DNA from: Liolophura sinensis | Taxonomy: Eukaryota; Mollusca; Polyplacophora; Chitonida; Chitonidae | DNA: 64,000 nt | Direction: 5' to 3' | Assembly (NCBI RefSeq): GCF_032854445.1 | Contig: NC_088299.1 | Location: forward strand, 18,409,608 to 18,473,607 | Part shown: positions 60,063-64,000 of the stretch, one piece after another | How positions within the stretch are numbered: position 1 is the first letter of the stretch | Layout of the letters: every line of letters begins with the position of its first letter | The notes under the pieces: model-generated | What the model saw: only the letters and a program-made list of their open reading frames with translations | What the model was told of the DNA's origin: nothing | Database searches by the model: none | Program-made: the position numbers and the translations under genes

Positions 60063-60640
60063 ATATTTCATGTGTCCCAAGTGTGGTGTTTATAGTATAC
60101 CCCTGTGTGGTGTTTATAGTGTACCCTTGTGTGGTGTTTATAGTGCACCCCTGTTTGGTGTTTATAGTGTATCTCTGTGTGGTGTTTATAGTGTACCCCT
60201 GTGTGGTGTTTATAGTGTGTCTCTGTGTGGTGTTTATAGTGTACCCTTGTGTGGTGTTTATAGTGTACCCCTGTTTGGTGTTTATAGTGTATCTCTGTGT
60301 GGCGTTTATAGTGTACCCTTGTGTAGTGTTTATAGTGTACCCCTGTTTGGTGTTTATAGTGTACCCTTGTGTGGTATTTATAGTGTACCCCTGTTTGGTG
60401 TTTATAGTGTATCTCTGTGTGGTGTTTATAGTGTACCCTTGTGTAGTGTTTATAGTGTACCCCTGTTTGGTGTTTATAGTGTACCCCTGTTTGGTGTTTA
60501 TAATGTATCTCTGTGTGGTCTTTATAGTGTACCCTTGTGTAGTGTTTATAGTGTACCCCTGTTTGGTGTTTATAGTGTACCCCTGTTTGGTGTTTATAGT
60601 GCGCTGTCTGGTCTGTAGTGTTTATAGTATTTATATAATA
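60063..60640. repeat. 24-bp minisatellite (about 23 copies)
   Basis: CTGTGTGGTGTTTATAGTGT plus ACCC is the unit. Variants (TGTTTGG, TGTGTAG, ATCTCTG, GTCTCTG) recur in a higher-order order. Because 24 is divisible by three, two plus-strand frames stay open (8-residue repeats such as CGVYSVPL). With no start context, splice sites or homology, these are not called genes. Confidence 0.95.
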
Positions 60641-60917
60641 ATGTTCTGCTTCAACAAAGGCCTACCCCAAATAATTTGACAAGCACGGCTTTGTAATAAG
60701 GGGAAATTACTCCTTACAACCGTTACAAGCTAGACACTTGATTGTGTCCCTTGCACTGGAAAGGCTGTGAATGATACCTTCAAAATATTTTATATGGTTT
60801 AAAGTATTGGAAGATAGGTATACGTATCTCATCGGGATTTATAACCAAAACGATTTGGCAGATGCTGATATGTGCAAAACCCGAATGAACGGTTCATGGA
60901 TAGCAAGTACGGTAGGC

Positions 60918-61856
60918 GTAGACATTTTATGTGTGATGTAGGACAGACATACATATTTTGTGTGTTAAGTAAGATAGAGATAGACATTTAATGTGTGACG
61001 TAGGATAGACGTAGACATTTTATGTGTAAACTAGGATAGACATAGACATTTTATGAGCGAAGTAGGATAGCCGTAACCATTCTATGTGTGATTTAGGATA
61101 GACATAGTCATTTTATGTGTGATGTAGGATAAACGTAAGCATTTTATATGTGATGTAGGATAGAGGTAGTCATTTTATGGGTGATGTAGGATAAACGTAA
61201 GCATTTTATGTGTGAAGTAAGGATAGACGTAGACAAATTTGTGTGAGGTAGGATAGACGTAACCATTTTATGTGTGAAGTCGAACAGACGTAACCATTTT
61301 ATGTGTGAAGTAAGGATAAACGTAGACATTTTATGTGTAAAGCAGGATAGATGTAGACATTTTATGTGTGGAGGTAGATAGACATGGACATTTTGTGTAT
61401 GAAGTAGAACAGACTTACACATTTTGCGTAAAGCAGGTTAGGTGTAGACATTTTATGTGTTAAGTAGGATTGACATAGACATTTTATGTGTGAAGTAGGA
61501 TAGACGTAGACATTTTATGTGTGGAGCTGGGTAGAGGTAGAAGTTTTATGTGTGGATTTTGATAGACGTACACATTTTATGTGTGCAGTAGTATAGACGT
61601 ACACATTTTATTTGTGAAATAGGATAGATGTAGCCATTTTATGTGTGACGTACACATTTTATGTGTGATGGGTAGGCGTAGAAATTTTATGTGTGAAGTA
61701 GGATAGGCGTAGACATTTTATGTGTGGAGTAGGATAGGCGTAGACATTTTATGTGTAAAGTCAGATAGACTTTGACATTTTACGTGTAAAGTAAGACAGA
61801 CGTAGACATTTTATGTGTGAAACATGAAAGTCGTAGACATTTTATGTGTGAAGTAG
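60918..61856. repeat. 31-bp minisatellite (about 30 copies)
   Basis: GTAGACATTTTATGTGTGAA plus GTAGGATAGAC repeats with moderate divergence across 0.94 kb. The next array begins about 130 bp after it ends. Confidence 0.93.
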
Positions 61857-61989
61857 ACACGGATTTCACACATACACACAAGGGAAACATAGGGTATCCC
61901 TTGGGTAAAGTGAGTGTAGACTGTTCACATTTAAAGTAGAACAAATCATTGACTGTAACAGAAGGAATTGGTCGAGCTGACAAAAGAGA

Positions 61990-62885
61990 AACTACCTGAA
62001 CCGAGTACCTCCTTAATTCCATTATAACATTTGATTTGGTGAAAAACACACACAAGTTCCTCACCCTGAACAAGGTACGTCTTAAATTTGATCATAACAA
62101 TGGATTTGGTGAAAAGCACACACAAGTTGGTCACCCTGAACCAAGTACCTCCTTAATTCGATCATAACATTTGATTGGGTGAAGAACACACACAAGCTGT
62201 TCACCCTGAACCAGTACCTCCTTTATTCGATCATAACATTTGACTTGGTGAAAAACACACAAAAGTTGGTCACCCTGAACCAAGTACCTCCTTTATTCGA
62301 TCATAACATTTGATTTGGTGAAAAACACACACAAGTTCCCCACCCTGAACCAAGTACCTCCTTTATTCGATCATAACATTTGATTGGTGAAAGCACACAC
62401 AAGTTGCTCACCCTGAACCGAGTACCTCCTTAATTCGATCATAACATTTGATTTGGTGAAAAACACACACAAGCTGTTCACCCTGAACCAGTACCTCCTT
62501 AATTCGATCATATCATTTGATTTGTTGAAAAACACACACAAGTTCCTCACCCTGAACTAGTACCTCCTTACTTCGATCATAACATTTGATTTGGTGAAAA
62601 ACACACACAAGTTCCTCACCCTGAACAAGGTACGTCTTAAATTTGATCATCACATTTGATTTGGTGAAAAACACACACAAGTTCCTCACCCTGAACCAAG
62701 TACGCCCTTAATTCGATCATAACATTTGATTTGGTGAAAAAACACACACAAGCTGTTCACCCTGAACCAAGTACCTCCTTAATTCGATCATAACATTTGA
62801 TTTGGTGAAAAACACACACAAGCTGTTCACCCTGAAACAAGTACCTCCTTACTTCGATCATAACATTTGATTTAGTCAAAACTAT
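61990..62885. repeat. 70-bp minisatellite (about 12.7 copies)
   Basis: The unit contains AAAAACACACACAAGTTCCT, CACCCTGAACCAAGTACCTC and CATAACATTTGATTTGGTG. Two main variants of the middle (AAGTTCCTCACC and AAGCTGTTCACC) are interspersed. Confidence 0.95.
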
Positions 62886-64000
62886 TTGTCCACCCAGAAT
62901 GTCTGGACAAACATAAGCACTACGATCGTTTTGATATTTATCCGACCAACAGACTTTAGACGGCTACAGAAGTTTTGTGAAATGGGCCCCTTGTCTACTT
63001 TTTGTGCAGTATCAGCGGTAGGTACAGTTTGGTCAAGCCCAAAATCACCGGGGGGTTTAGGATTTACGTGTGAAATGTTTGTAAAGGTTTACAACTTTGA
63101 AACAAGAACAATAAATCAATGAATCATCCGATAAGTTCAGCAAGACATGTCACTAATGCTACTCATTAGGAGTTATTTCCCTTTGACCATTGATGTGACG
63201 ATTTTCACAAGGCCACGTTAAAATACATGTACATACCAGTAGGCCTACATATATGGTGCAGTTAAATACCGTGGAGGCACTTGTATTGCTGATGTCTTAG
63301 ATACTGACTTACATAGAATAGTGATCGGTTAACATGTGTATCTGCTGGGTTCAAAGCGCGAAGAATGTAAAACTGGTGGAGATTATTCCCCAAAATGTTT
63401 ACACAGAACGATATTAGCAAGGATTATGACTAAGTTCGTATCTCACATGGCGAAGGGTGACGAACATGCTCGCTAACATTTTTGGCTGTAGCAAATTAAA
63501 ACGGGTATACCTATAAATTCCTCACATTCCCGCTTTAACGCGGGATGAATTGACAGCGCGTTGGTATGTGGGGTGGCATAGTGTATTGGGTGGGGGCTCA
63601 CCTATGGTCAAATCATCTATACCACTTTATGTAATAAACAAACAAACATTATAAGGACTGAGGGATAGGGAAGCCTTAACTGTGACCCGGCTGCGCGTGT
63701 TGCACACAACAAATGGCGCTGGAAGCGTGGGAGGAGAGAAGAGCTAGCCCGCTAACAATGTTTGTGTTAAGCGCGTGTTTGCGTAACAGATGACAGCTTA
63801 GGAGGCGGTATGAAGTAACGAAGCTGCTGTTTTACTAACTGCTCTGACGCTGTGGTGGGCAAACATGCTTCACTAAGTGAATACTGAAGCGATTTGTTTC
63901 CACTGACTCGTGCTGCACTTCCACTCCACAATAACCCACTTTATCCTGAACTCCTCTAACCTGATGCGCACACAACTGTCGCCTAGACATCTGAAGGAAG
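62886..64000. other. Non-coding, nothing recognised
   Basis: Unique sequence after the last array. A small stem (TCCCGC at 63528-63533 with GCGGGA at 63540-63545) is the only structure noted. Confidence 0.5.

Noticed and set aside
60070-60679. Two overlapping open frames of 182 and 198 codons with 8-residue repeats
   Set aside because: They arise from a 24-bp tandem array whose unit is a multiple of three with no stop. There is no start context, splice site or homology, and both frames are equally open.
61990-62885. Regularly spaced repeats that could suggest a CRISPR-like array
   Set aside because: The units are contiguous and similar throughout, without unique spacers, and the genome is animal.

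Overview
This 64 kb window is animal nuclear DNA, most likely from a mollusc or another lophotrochozoan. The evidence is AT-rich non-coding sequence with few long reading frames, a two-exon forkhead gene with canonical GT-AG splicing, many minisatellites, and about seventeen copies of one short interspersed element. That element has an (AAAT)n tail and a core I know from mollusc genomes. There are no bacterial-type genes, operons or CRISPR arrays.

One gene can be supported firmly: a FoxF-class forkhead transcription factor on the minus strand. Exon 1 (42222 down to 41106) encodes the whole DNA-binding domain and most of the tail. Exon 2 (31737 down to 31598) lies 9,368 bp away. I found it by reading the splice sites: it completes the split codon in phase and ends in a short tyrosine/cysteine motif like the end of vertebrate FoxF proteins. 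The spliced protein is 418 residues. A TATA-like site and a forkhead-type site lie just upstream of the ATG. A good poly(A) site at 30033-30038 gives a 3' UTR of about 1.6 kb. The intron carries SINE insertions and a GC-richer block (about 38040-38530) that resembles a cis-regulatory element.

Layout: 1-30 kb is mainly non-coding with minisatellites (84-bp pair at 1.8 kb, 44-bp at 6.8 kb, 40-bp at 9.8 kb, 17-bp at 19.8 kb, 53-bp at 23 kb). It also holds a perfect 44-bp-arm hairpin at 12.8 kb and a GC-rich open block at 15.5 kb. FoxF occupies 30-42.3 kb. The 42.3-58 kb stretch is its upstream flank, with several SINE copies, candidate regulatory clusters, and two splice-bounded plus-strand exon candidates (50930-51154 and 52624-52732). 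The 58.1-62.9 kb stretch is almost wholly tandem arrays, with one SINE inserted among them.

I do not see a new multi-gene system. The observations best worth following are the rebuilt FoxF gene, the long hairpin, a SINE-containing insertion with a 15-bp target-site duplication and an extra flanking segment, the related minisatellites at 58.9-60.6 kb, and the unidentified terminal exon at 50.9 kb.
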